A stretch of DNA of 13,740 bases, taken from contig DASUFI010000153.1 of assembly GCA_036274635.1 (NCBI GenBank), positions 1 to 13,740 on the forward strand, read 5' to 3'. The notes below the pieces were generated by a model, which saw nothing but the letters and a program-made list of their open reading frames with translations, was not told where the DNA came from and ran no database searches. The stretch comes from DASUFI01 sp036274635 (GTDB lineage Bacteria; Planctomycetota; B15-G4). How positions within the stretch are numbered: the stretch's first letter is position 1; each line of letters begins with the position of its first letter. The translations under genes were made by a program, and so were the position numbers. Shown piece by piece: positions 1-6,399 of the stretch.

Positions 1-87
1 GCACTGAACGGCCTGTATTCGAATATGTGGTGGGGCCCGCCGGAGAAGACGGCCGGCGCCGCGTCGGAGTCGCCCGCCGAGAGCTGA
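1..87 (+). CDS. C-terminal fragment of unrecognised protein
   Basis: Frame 1 is open from the window edge to a TGA at 85-87 and encodes 28 residues, starting ALNGLYSNMWWGPPEK and ending in a small polar Ala/Ser/Glu tail (ESPAES). The aromatic NMWWG stretch followed by an Ala/Ser/Glu tail would suit the end of a membrane or secreted protein, but I do not recognise the family. Third codon positions are mostly G or C. The competing reading is a minus-strand gene starting at the ATG at 140, which has GAGG six bases upstream and runs out of the window through MEADSRHGMPHRR; its composition looks less protein-like. The true gene needs the sequence to the left. Confidence 0.45.
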   Translation, partial: ALNGLYSNMWWGPPEKTAGAASESPAES

Positions 88-253
88 GCGCGCGGCTTCA
101 CGCGCCTGTGCGGCATGCCGTGGCGCGAGTCGGCCTCCATCGGCATCCTCACGCACACGCGCTCGGCGGGGCGACCGCCCGCCTCCGGCGGTTCCCGACC
201 CTACGCCGGTCTGACCATGGCCCGCCGGCCCGATCACCAAGTCCGCCGCCACT

Positions 254-277
254 CCCGACCCCGCCCTGCTCCCCCCC
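254..277 (-). other. Potential G-quadruplex motif
   Basis: Read on the minus strand this is four G runs of 7, 3, 4 and 3 separated by short loops (AGCA, C, TC). That matches the usual G3+N1-7 pattern. It lies just beyond the long hairpin that follows the histidine kinase stop, so a transcript leaving the kinase gene would contain the hairpin and then this tract. In a 75% GC genome such tracts arise fairly often by chance. Confidence 0.4.
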
Positions 278-286
278 ACGCGCAGC

Positions 287-392
287 GCGTCCGGCGGGCG
301 CAGGGGATGGTCCTGAGCGACTCTGAGCGAAAAGTCATCTGCGACTTTTCGCTCAGCGGAGCGAGGGACCATCCCCTGCGCCCGCCGGACGC
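287..392. repeat. Long two-step inverted repeat (hairpin element)
   Basis: The outer arms 287-312 and 367-392 are perfect 26-bp reverse complements. Inside them is an unpaired 10x10 segment (313-322 against 357-366). An inner perfect 14-bp stem follows (323-336, CTGAGCGAAAAGTC, against 343-356) around the six-base loop ATCTGC. The left unpaired segment repeats CTGAGCGA, the start of the inner arm. The inner core AAAAGTC/GACTTTT is AT-rich compared with its surroundings. The element starts two bases after the kinase stop codon, so it would form a stable RNA hairpin at the 3' end of that mRNA. Neither side has a T tract, so it is not a textbook intrinsic terminator. A dispersed REP- or MITE-like element, or a processing/stability hairpin, is equally possible. 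Confidence 0.85.
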
Positions 393-394
393 CG

Positions 395-2857
395 CTATCT
401 CGCGGCGTGCCCGCTGCACAGCAGGCCCTGCAGGTCGCGGAAGGTCACGGGCTTGGTGAGGTGCACGTCGAAGCCCGCGGCGCGGGCGCGGTGGCGGTCC
501 TCGTCCTTGCCGTAGCCGGTGATGGCCACCAGGAAGGTGCCGGCCAGGGCCGGCGTCTCGCGCAGCCGCTTCGCGACGCCGTAGCCGTCGAGGCCCGGCA
601 GGCCGATGTCGCACAGCACGACGTCCGGCCGGGAGCGCAGGGCGGCCGCGACGCCGCCGAGGCCGTCGTGCGCCACCTCCACCGTGTGACCCGAGCGCTC
701 GAGCAGGATGCGCAGCGCCTGGGCGGCGTCGGTGGAGTCCTCGATGACCAGCACGCGCCGCGGATGCGCGGCCGGCAGGGGTGGCTCGGGCAGCACCAGC
801 GGCGGCTCGCGGTCGATGGGCAGCACGATCTCCAGCCGCGAGCCCTGCCCGGGGCCCGCGCTGTGCGCGCGCGTCTCGCCGCCGTGCAGCGCGACGAGGC
901 CCTTGACCAGCGTCAGCCCCAGCCCGAGCCCGCCGCGCGTGTGGGCCGCGGAGCGGTCGGCCTGGCTGAAGGCCTCGAAGAGCGCGGCCAGCGTCTGCTC
1001 GTCCATGCCGATGCCGGTGTCGGTGATCGAGAGGATCGCGCGGCGGCCGCTGGCATCCGCGCCCAGCTCCACCGTGACCCTCCCGCCGGGCTCGGTGAAC
1101 TTGCCCGCGTTGTGCAGCACGTTGCTGACGGCCTGGGCGAGCCGGGTGGGGTCGCCGGTCATCCACAGCGGGCCCGGCGGCGGGCGCAGCACGAGCGTGA
1201 TGTCGTTGGCCGCCAGGACGGGGCGGAAGTCCTCGCAGGTCTCGCGCACGATGTCGGCCAGGTCGCAGGGCTGCGGCCGCAGGCGGATGCGGCCCTGCGT
1301 GACGCGCGCGACGTCGAGCAGGTCGTCCACCAGCCGCACCATGTGGCCCACCTGGCGCGCGATGAGCTCGCGCGCCTGCTCGGCCGGCCGGCCCTCGGCG
1401 CCGTCGCCGCCCAGCACCTCGGCGGCGTGCAGGATGGGCGCCAGCGGGTTGCGCAGCTCGTGGCCCAGCACGGCCAGGAACTCGTCCTTGCGCCGGTCGG
1501 CCTCGTGCAGCGCGGCCTCGTCCTTCTTCTGGCGGTCGATGTTCACGCACACGCCGAACCACTTCACGATGCGCCCGGTCGCGTCGCGCGCCGGCACGCT
1601 GCGGCTGGTGAACCACGCATAGGTGCCGTCGCTCGCGCGCATCCGGAACTCGGCCTCGTACATGCGGCTTTCCGCCACGGCCGCCTGCCAGCGCGTGCGC
1701 GTGCGCTCCAGGTCGCCGAGGTGGACCGCCGTGCTCCATCCCCAGCCGAGCGAGTCGTGCAGCGTCATCCCGGTGTAGTCGAGGAAGGCCTGGCTGACGT
1801 AGTCGCAGGCGCCGTCGGACCGGTTGGTGAACAGGATGCCGGGCACGGCCTCGGCCAGCGAGCTGTAGCGCAGCTCGCTCTCGCGCAGCTCGGTCTCCAC
1901 GCGGTCGCGCTGGTGGTCCAGCGCCGCGAGCACCAGGCCCGTGACCGCCACCAGCGCCATGAACATCTGCAGCAGCATGAGGCTGACGTGCGTGCCACCC
2001 AGCACGAAGGGCCCCGTGCCCAGCACCGTGCCGCAGATGGCCAGGCCCGAGGCCAGCAGCGTGACCGCGGTCGTGCCGCGGCGGCCGAAGCGCAGCGCCG
2101 CCCAGATGACGAAGGGGAACAGGGCGTAGGCCAGCACCGGCCCCACCTGCCCGGCGCCGGACGCCCCGGAGAAGACCAGCGTGCTCAGCGCGGCGAGGCC
2201 CAGCAGCAGCACGACCGCCTCGGCCGCGCGCTGCGCCGGCAGCCGCGGCCACGAGGCCCCGCCCCACGCCAGGATCACCGGCGCCACGACCAGCGCGCCC
2301 GCTGCATCGCCCAGCCACCACAAGCCCCACAGCGAGACGAAGCTGTCCCAGCGCTGCACGCCACTGAGGCACAGCGCCAGCATGCCCACCGTGGCGGCGA
2401 TGACCGGCGCCACCAAGGCCCCGAGCCCGATGAAGGCCAGCAGGCCGCGCACGCGGGCAAGCGGTCCGCCCGGCCCTGCGACGCGCCGCACCAGCGCCAT
2501 GCCGACCAGCCCCTCGAGCGTGTTGCCCGCCGCGATGACCAGCGCCGCGTGCCACGGCTCGTGCGCGAAGAGGTTGGCCAGGAAGGCGCCCAGCGCGATG
2601 CCCGGCCACAGCCAGCCGCCGAAGAGCAGCAGCACGCCCAGCGCGATGCCGGTCGGCGGCCACACGGCCGTGACCTGCTCGGCGGTGACCGCGAGGCTCA
2701 GCCCCAGCCGCGCCGCCGCGAAGTAGGCCATCGCGAGCAGCAGCATGCCCGGCAGCGCCACGCTCGGCGCCGGCAGGCCAGGGAGCCAGCGCGCGAGGAC
2801 TTCCCTGGGCGTCGGCCGAGCCGCGTCACGACGGCGATCCCCGTTCGATGCGGACAT
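395..2857 (-). CDS. MASE1-PAS hybrid histidine kinase
   Basis: An 820-residue membrane sensor kinase. Residues about 35-315 are a multi-pass membrane sensor of MASE1 type, with VTAVWPPTGIALGVLLLFGG early in it. Residues about 322-447 form a PAS domain ending in the C-terminal motif typical of PAC segments (WFGVCVNIDRQKKDE). HisKA begins near 455 and carries the phosphoacceptor H466 in GHELRNPLAP. The ATPase domain shows an N box (NVLHNAGKFTEP, N579/N583), a G1 box (DTGIGMDE, D613) and a G2 box (GGLGLGLTLV). A C-terminal receiver domain (about 700-815) has acidic E706/D707, phosphoacceptor D750 in LCDIGLPGLDGYG, T780 and K802, so all key residues are present. By family knowledge it autophosphorylates on His and relays to its own receiver; the signal and the downstream partner are not visible here. 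The start at 2857 is the first ATG and has a weak upstream GGGG. It follows the amidase gene by 92 bases. Confidence 0.95.
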   Translation of the reverse strand: MSASNGDRRRDAARPTPREVLARWLPGLPAPSVALPGMLLLAMAYFAAARLGLSLAVTAEQVTAVWPPTGIALGVLLLFGGWLWPGIALGAFLANLFAHEPWHAALVIAAGNTLEGLVGMALVRRVAGPGGPLARVRGLLAFIGLGALVAPVIAATVGMLALCLSGVQRWDSFVSLWGLWWLGDAAGALVVAPVILAWGGASWPRLPAQRAAEAVVLLLGLAALSTLVFSGASGAGQVGPVLAYALFPFVIWAALRFGRRGTTAVTLLASGLAICGTVLGTGPFVLGGTHVSLMLLQMFMALVAVTGLVLAALDHQRDRVETELRESELRYSSLAEAVPGILFTNRSDGACDYVSQAFLDYTGMTLHDSLGWGWSTAVHLGDLERTRTRWQAAVAESRMYEAEFRMRASDGTYAWFTSRSVPARDATGRIVKWFGVCVNIDRQKKDEAALHEADRRKDEFLAVLGHELRNPLAPILHAAEVLGGDGAEGRPAEQARELIARQVGHMVRLVDDLLDVARVTQGRIRLRPQPCDLADIVRETCEDFRPVLAANDITLVLRPPPGPLWMTGDPTRLAQAVSNVLHNAGKFTEPGGRVTVELGADASGRRAILSITDTGIGMDEQTLAALFEAFSQADRSAAHTRGGLGLGLTLVKGLVALHGGETRAHSAGPGQGSRLEIVLPIDREPPLVLPEPPLPAAHPRRVLVIEDSTDAAQALRILLERSGHTVEVAHDGLGGVAAALRSRPDVVLCDIGLPGLDGYGVAKRLRETPALAGTFLVAITGYGKDEDRHRARAAGFDVHLTKPVTFRDLQGLLCSGHAAR

Positions 2858-2908
2858 GTCAGCCCCGTGCCGAGCCAGCCCGGCTCATTGCCCTTGAGCC
2901 CTGCGCGA

Positions 2909-2938
2909 ATTCTTCGCTGCCGTGGGCCACGCCGTCAA
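2909..2938 (-). promoter_or_regulatory. Candidate sigma70-type promoter for the histidine kinase
   Basis: On the minus strand TTGACG (2938-2933) is followed after 18 bases by AAGAAT (2914-2909). The -35 matches consensus at 5/6 positions and the -10 at 4/6. Initiation would fall near 2902, leaving a leader of roughly 45 bases before the kinase ATG. It lies in the short gap after the amidase gene, so the kinase could be transcribed both with that gene and on its own. Confidence 0.4.
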
Positions 2939-2949
2939 GGCCCGGCGGG

Positions 2950-4644
2950 TCAGATCCGGGGGTGCTTGCGGTGATAGTCCGTGGTCGCCTGCCACGCCTG
3001 CACGAGCGCCAGCAGCCGCGCCTCGTCGAAGAGCCGGCCGGTGAAGCTCACCGAGCGCGGCGTCCCGTCGTCGCGGAAGCCGCTGGGCGCGCACACGGCC
3101 GGGTGGCCGGTGAGGTTGCCGATCATGAGCGGCGCCTCGTCGTCGCTCGGGTGCACCAGGGCGTCCAGCCCGCCCATGACCCCGTCCATGTCCTGCATGA
3201 GCCGTCGCCGCAGCCGCTGCGCGCGCAGGTACTCGACGGCGGGGATGAGGCGGCTGGTGCGGAAGACGTTGGGCCAGGCCTGGTCCACCTGCCGCGCCAT
3301 CTGGTCGTCGAGGCCGTCGAGGGTGAGGCGGTCGAAGGCCTCTGCGGCCTCCGCGCCGAGGATCACGAGCAGCGCCTCGAGCGGCGCCTGAGGCAGCTCC
3401 ACCGGCACCAGCTCCACGCCCAGCGCGCGCAGCTCGGCCAGCACGGCGCCGTCGGGCGAGCCCTCGGGGAAGCTCCCGGGCACGTAGCCGACGCGCCAGC
3501 CCGTGACGTCCACGCGGCCGGGCGGCGCGTAAGGCAGCCCGGCCTGCGCGGTGGTCTCGTCCAGCGGGTCGGGCCCCTGGATCGCCCCGAAGACCAGCGC
3601 CGCGTCGCGCGCCGAGCGGCACAGCGGCCCGAGCTTGTCCATGGTCCACGAGAGGGCCATCGCGCCGCGCCGGCTGACGCGCCCGAAGGTGGGCCGCAGC
3701 GAGCTGCAGCCGCAGCGCGCGGAGGGCGACACGATGGAGCCCAGCGTCTCGCTGCCGATCGCGAAGGGCAGCGCGCCCGCCGCCACCGCGGCGGCCGGTC
3801 CCGCCGACGAGCCGCTGCTGCCCTGCTCGGGGTTCCACGGGTTGCGCGTACGACCGCCGAACCATACGTCGCCCCAGGCCAGCTCGCCCAGCGTGAGCTT
3901 GGCGCACAGCACGGCACCGGCCGCGTCCAGGCGCCTCACGACCTCGGCGTCCTCGTCGATCATCTGCTGCTCGAAGGGCGCGCTGCCCCAGGTGGTGCGG
4001 TAGCCGGCCGCGGAGAGCAGGTCCTTGGCGCCCCAGGGGATGCCGTGCAGCGGGCCGCGGTCGTGGCCGTCGGCCAGCTCGCGATCCAGCCGCGCCGCCT
4101 GCGCCAGCGCCCGCTCGTCCATGAAGGTGATGACCGCGTGCAGCGTCCCGTCCAGGCGGTGCAGGCGCCCCAGGAACATCCGCGTCAGCTCCACGCACGT
4201 GACTTGCTGGCTGCGCAGCAGCGCGCCCAGCGTGTCGATGTCCGCGAAGGCCAGGTCCTCGAGCTGCGCGGGGCGGCTCGGCTGGGGCTGCGGCCACGGC
4301 TCGCCGGGTGGCGGCTGCACGTGCGGCACGATGCCGGGCAGCAGCACGGAGAACACCGTGGCCGGAGGCTCGGAGTTCGCCAGCGGGTCGTCGCGCAAGG
4401 CCTGCAGGCTGCCCTTGTTCTCGGCCACCCCCCGGCGCATGAGGTCCAGCTCGGAGGGCGTGAAGTCGAGGCCGAGGATGCGACCGGCGGCGCGCAGCTC
4501 GTCGACGGGCGGCAGGTCGGCGTCCTCGGCGGGCTGCTGTTGTCCCGCCGCGGGAGCCGCAGCAGGGGCGGGAGGCGGCGCCTGACCACGCGTCGCCGCG
4601 GCGAGCGCGAGCAGACCGACGGCGGTCAGGGCGGTGGTCCTCAT
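2950..4644 (-). CDS. Secreted amidase-signature family hydrolase
   Basis: A 564-residue protein with an N-terminal signal peptide (about 1-22, MRTTALTAVGLLALAAATRG) and a Pro/Ala/Gln-rich linker, so it probably acts outside the cytoplasm. The amidase core spans about 130-550. The family's Lys/cis-Ser/Ser triad can be placed as K207 (GIPWGAKDLL), S279 (GSSGSSAG) and S303 (GSETLGSIVSPS); the 24-residue gap between the serines equals the family spacing. Here the usual GxDxGGSIR region reads GSETLGSIV, a variant I recall from secreted or periplasmic amidases annotated as GatA-like. It is unlikely to be the true tRNA amidotransferase subunit, because it has a signal peptide and no gatB or gatC nearby. 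The substrate is unknown. The start at 4644 is supported by GGGAG ten bases upstream and by the signal peptide; the open frame continues upstream without credible protein. Confidence 0.9.
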   Translation of the reverse strand: MRTTALTAVGLLALAAATRGQAPPPAPAAAPAAGQQQPAEDADLPPVDELRAAGRILGLDFTPSELDLMRRGVAENKGSLQALRDDPLANSEPPATVFSVLLPGIVPHVQPPPGEPWPQPQPSRPAQLEDLAFADIDTLGALLRSQQVTCVELTRMFLGRLHRLDGTLHAVITFMDERALAQAARLDRELADGHDRGPLHGIPWGAKDLLSAAGYRTTWGSAPFEQQMIDEDAEVVRRLDAAGAVLCAKLTLGELAWGDVWFGGRTRNPWNPEQGSSGSSAGPAAAVAAGALPFAIGSETLGSIVSPSARCGCSSLRPTFGRVSRRGAMALSWTMDKLGPLCRSARDAALVFGAIQGPDPLDETTAQAGLPYAPPGRVDVTGWRVGYVPGSFPEGSPDGAVLAELRALGVELVPVELPQAPLEALLVILGAEAAEAFDRLTLDGLDDQMARQVDQAWPNVFRTSRLIPAVEYLRAQRLRRRLMQDMDGVMGGLDALVHPSDDEAPLMIGNLTGHPAVCAPSGFRDDGTPRSVSFTGRLFDEARLLALVQAWQATTDYHRKHPRI

Positions 4645-4676
4645 CGACGCGCGGCTCCCGGGCGAGGCGAGCGTCC

Positions 4677-4682
4677 AGTGTA
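4677..4682 (-). promoter_or_regulatory. Weak -10-like box upstream of the amidase
   Basis: TACACT on the minus strand, 32 bases before the amidase ATG, fits the TAnnnT core of a -10 element (4/6 match). I see no convincing -35 box. The 128-base gap upstream of the amidase also has a short GGGCT/AGCCC stem. Without a -35 this is only a suggestion that the amidase has its own promoter. Confidence 0.2.
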
Positions 4683-4772
4683 GGGCTCGCGCCTCAGCCC
4701 TCGATGACGGAGCGGCCGATCCACCAACCGAGCGGGCCGTCGCGTGCCGGGAGCGAGCGAGCCCCGTCCCCC

Positions 4773-5861
4773 CTACTTCATCTTCTTCAGGTAGGCCACC
4801 AGCGCCGTGGGCTTGAGCGGGTCCCACGTGCCTGCGCAGGCCGCGCGGGCCTGCTGCTCGTCGCCGCAGTAGTCGAGCCTGGTCGCCTTCGGGTCGGCTT
4901 GCTTGTCCAGCGCGCCGAGCTGGGCCAGCAGGCCGGCCAGCTTCTGCGGCTCCTTGCTCAGCTCGTACTCCAGCGTGGCCCAGGCGACCTGCTGCCCGAA
5001 CTCGGGCGTGCCGGCCGCGCTGGTGCGCAGGATGGTGTCGGAGAGCGAGAAGGCGTCGCTCTTGGCCTTGCTGGCCAGCAGGTTGCGCGTCTTCTCGGGC
5101 CACCCGAAGTGGTCCTCGGAAGCCACGAAGCCGCTGGCGTTGAACTGGTAGATCGCGCCGCGCAGGCGCTGCTCGGCCACGTAGCCCATGCCCCAGCGCA
5201 CCACGTCCGGCTGGCGGCCGAAGCGCGCCTCGACCAGGTACTGCGCGGTCTTGTGCACGATCTCGTTCTCGAAGCGGTACTCGTCGTCGCCGCTCTCGGC
5301 GTCGCCGGCCAGGTCGAAGGTGTGCTGCGCGAAGAACGAGGCGTTGCGCGCGGTGAAGCTGCCCGGGTCGCGCTTCATCTGCTCGGCGAAGGCCGGGAGC
5401 AGGTCGCGGCGCGCGACGAGCGTGTCCAGCAGGCCCGGCCAGGCCTCGGACTTGAGGCCCTGCTCGTCGAACAGGGCCACGACGATGGCGTGCGGCGGGC
5501 GCGCGTCCGCGGCGACCGGCACCGACGGCTTGAGGCCTTCCAGCAGCGCGCCGGTCTTGTCGATCCAGCTCGCCGCGTCGATCAGCGTCGCCTCGGGCGC
5601 GCGACCCAGGATGAGCGCGTCGGCCATCTTCGGCACCGTCACGTCGAGGTCGAGACGCGCGGCCACCGCGGCCCACTCGTTGAGCGCCTGGCGCACGAGC
5701 GGGCGCAGCTGGGTGTCCACCTTGGCGCCCGTGGTCATCTTGCCCTCGAAGCGCACGTCCAGCCTGAGCGCCTCCTCGGCCAGCTTCACCGGCTGCACGG
5801 TCTGCGCGGCGACGCTCGCGCAGAGCCCAAGCAGCGCGGCGACGACCTTGCCCTTCATCAT
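4773..5861 (-). CDS. Secreted protein, probable inactive peptidase-MA-like fold
   Basis: A 362-residue protein with a signal peptide (MMKGKVVAALLGLCASVAAQ, cleavage near residue 19-20). No named family is certain. The middle and C-terminal parts follow the layout of peptidase-MA/DUF1570-type gluzincins: a hydrophobic strand (HAIVVALFDEQG, about 124-135), a helix where HExxH would sit, then a W-x(2-3)-G-x-A-E segment and later helices (QVAWATLEYELSKEPQ). The zinc motif reads NEIVH (N199, H203) rather than HEIVH, and WGMGYVAE (223-230) lacks the glutamate normally used as third zinc ligand. Zinc catalysis is therefore unlikely. The start at 5861 (or the next codon, 5858) follows a strong GGAGGA at 5871-5866, with a hairpin just upstream. 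The gene lies 128 bases upstream of the amidase on the same strand and may be cotranscribed with it. Confidence 0.75.
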   Translation of the reverse strand: MMKGKVVAALLGLCASVAAQTVQPVKLAEEALRLDVRFEGKMTTGAKVDTQLRPLVRQALNEWAAVAARLDLDVTVPKMADALILGRAPEATLIDAASWIDKTGALLEGLKPSVPVAADARPPHAIVVALFDEQGLKSEAWPGLLDTLVARRDLLPAFAEQMKRDPGSFTARNASFFAQHTFDLAGDAESGDDEYRFENEIVHKTAQYLVEARFGRQPDVVRWGMGYVAEQRLRGAIYQFNASGFVASEDHFGWPEKTRNLLASKAKSDAFSLSDTILRTSAAGTPEFGQQVAWATLEYELSKEPQKLAGLLAQLGALDKQADPKATRLDYCGDEQQARAACAGTWDPLKPTALVAYLKKMK

Positions 5862-5865
5862 GGCT

Positions 5866-5871
5866 TCCTCC
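5866..5871 (-). promoter_or_regulatory. Shine-Dalgarno site deciding the start at 5861/5858
   Basis: GGAGGA on the minus strand; its GGAGG core sits 5 bases before the ATG at 5861 and 8 before the adjacent ATG at 5858. The frame is open further upstream, but a start there would place this site and the preceding hairpin inside coding sequence, so the short form with its signal peptide is preferred. Confidence 0.7.
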
Positions 5872-5873
5872 AT

Positions 5874-5897
5874 GAAAGGCCCCGGTGAGGGCCTTTC
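5874..5897 (-). promoter_or_regulatory. 5' leader hairpin before the secreted-protein gene
   Basis: A perfect 9-bp stem (GAAAGGCCC paired with GGGCCTTTC) with a six-base loop (TCACCG on the minus strand). It ends two bases before the Shine-Dalgarno site of the gene starting at 5861. Placed there it could keep the ribosome site exposed, protect the 5' end, or modulate initiation. The structure is seen in the sequence; the function is inference. Confidence 0.5.
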
Positions 5898-6309
5898 CTT
5901 TCGACCCATCCATGCGCTGGAACCGTCCCGAAGCGGACACGGATCTCGCGCGCCCCCTAGCGACGTCACGCGGCCCGGTCCCTTGTTTGGGCCGCTACGC
6001 CATGTTTCGACACGTTGCGCGGGGAACGTGAAGGAAGCGTGGCGCGCGCAGGTGGCCTTGCCGGACCGTCCGCGCCTCGTGGCGAACAGCGGCGCGCCAG
6101 GCGCCGTGGCGAGCGGGGCCGGGCGCGTCGTGCTCGGTCGGAAGGATTTTTCGTGAATCCCTGTCCGGCTCGGGACGTGGTTGGCGCATGGATGTCCGCC
6201 GCCACGGTCTGCAGGGCTCTCGACCCGGCGCGGTGATGTGCAGGTTCCGGTAGTCCATCGGCACAAGGACGTCGATCGGTCCCGAACATCGATCCAGGGG
6301 GTGCCGCGA

Positions 6310-6343
6310 GGCGGCCCGGGGACCCTCCCGTCCCCGGGCCGCC
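6310..6343. terminator. Perfect 14-bp hairpin, terminator-like or sRNA stem
   Basis: Left arm 6310-6323 (GGCGGCCCGGGGAC) and right arm 6330-6343 are perfect reverse complements around the loop CCTCCC on the + strand (GGGAGG on the minus strand). No T tract follows on either side. No gene that would need termination lies immediately upstream on the + strand. On the minus strand it could stop antisense transcription coming from the sigma gene. The + strand loop is complementary to Shine-Dalgarno sequences, which leaves a small regulatory RNA as another possibility. Confidence 0.5.
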
Positions 6344-6387
6344 ACGCGCGTTGCGTGCCTCGCCCCGCCGCCCAGCCCCGGCGGGGA

Positions 6388-6393
6388 TAGAAT
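6388..6393 (+). promoter_or_regulatory. -10 box of a probable leaderless promoter
   Basis: TAGAAT matches the TATAAT consensus at five of six positions in an otherwise very GC-rich stretch. It ends six bases before the GTG start of the sigma factor. Transcription would then begin at or next to the start codon, giving a leaderless mRNA, which agrees with the lack of a well-placed Shine-Dalgarno site. No -35 match is seen at 16-18 bases. Confidence 0.5.
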
Positions 6394-6399
6394 CTGCGC

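Larger units (their letters stand above)
88..394. other. Gene-free region with hairpin and G-rich tract
   Basis: This 307-base stretch lies between the putative + strand gene end and the stop of the minus-strand histidine kinase. No credible complete gene is visible. ORFs crossing it are Arg/Pro-rich shadows, although frame 1 keeps G/C third positions to about 170. It holds a G-quadruplex-type tract on the minus strand (254-277) and a 106-base near-palindrome (287-392). Confidence 0.6.
5862..6399. other. Divergent intergenic region with several inverted repeats
   Basis: This 538-base region separates the minus-strand secreted-protein gene from the + strand sigma factor. ORFs inside it (for example 6015-6236 and 6181-6390) are Arg-rich, lack ribosome sites and look non-coding. 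It contains four inverted repeats: 5874-5897 (9 bp), 5970-5995 (GCGGCCC/GGGCCGC, 7 bp, 12-base loop), 6090-6106 (CGGCGC/GCGCCG, 6 bp) and 6310-6343 (14 bp). The part around 6130-6300 is less GC-rich than the genes, as expected of regulatory DNA. Confidence 0.6.

Noticed and set aside
407..2974. 855-residue + strand ORF opposite the histidine kinase
   Set aside because: Arg/Ala/Gln/His-rich shadow of a gene with complete kinase motifs on the other strand; long antisense frames are expected at this GC content.
2848..4683. 611-residue + strand ORF opposite the amidase
   Set aside because: Low-complexity antisense shadow; the minus frame holds the full amidase triad and a signal peptide.
2950..5940. 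996-residue reading as one fused protein ending in the amidase
   Set aside because: The upstream part is an out-of-frame shadow of the secreted pseudo-peptidase. The signal peptide and ribosome site at 4644 mark the true amidase start.
6015..6390. Small + strand ORFs in the divergent intergenic region
   Set aside because: Arg-rich, weak start codons, no ribosome site, and they overlap inverted repeats.
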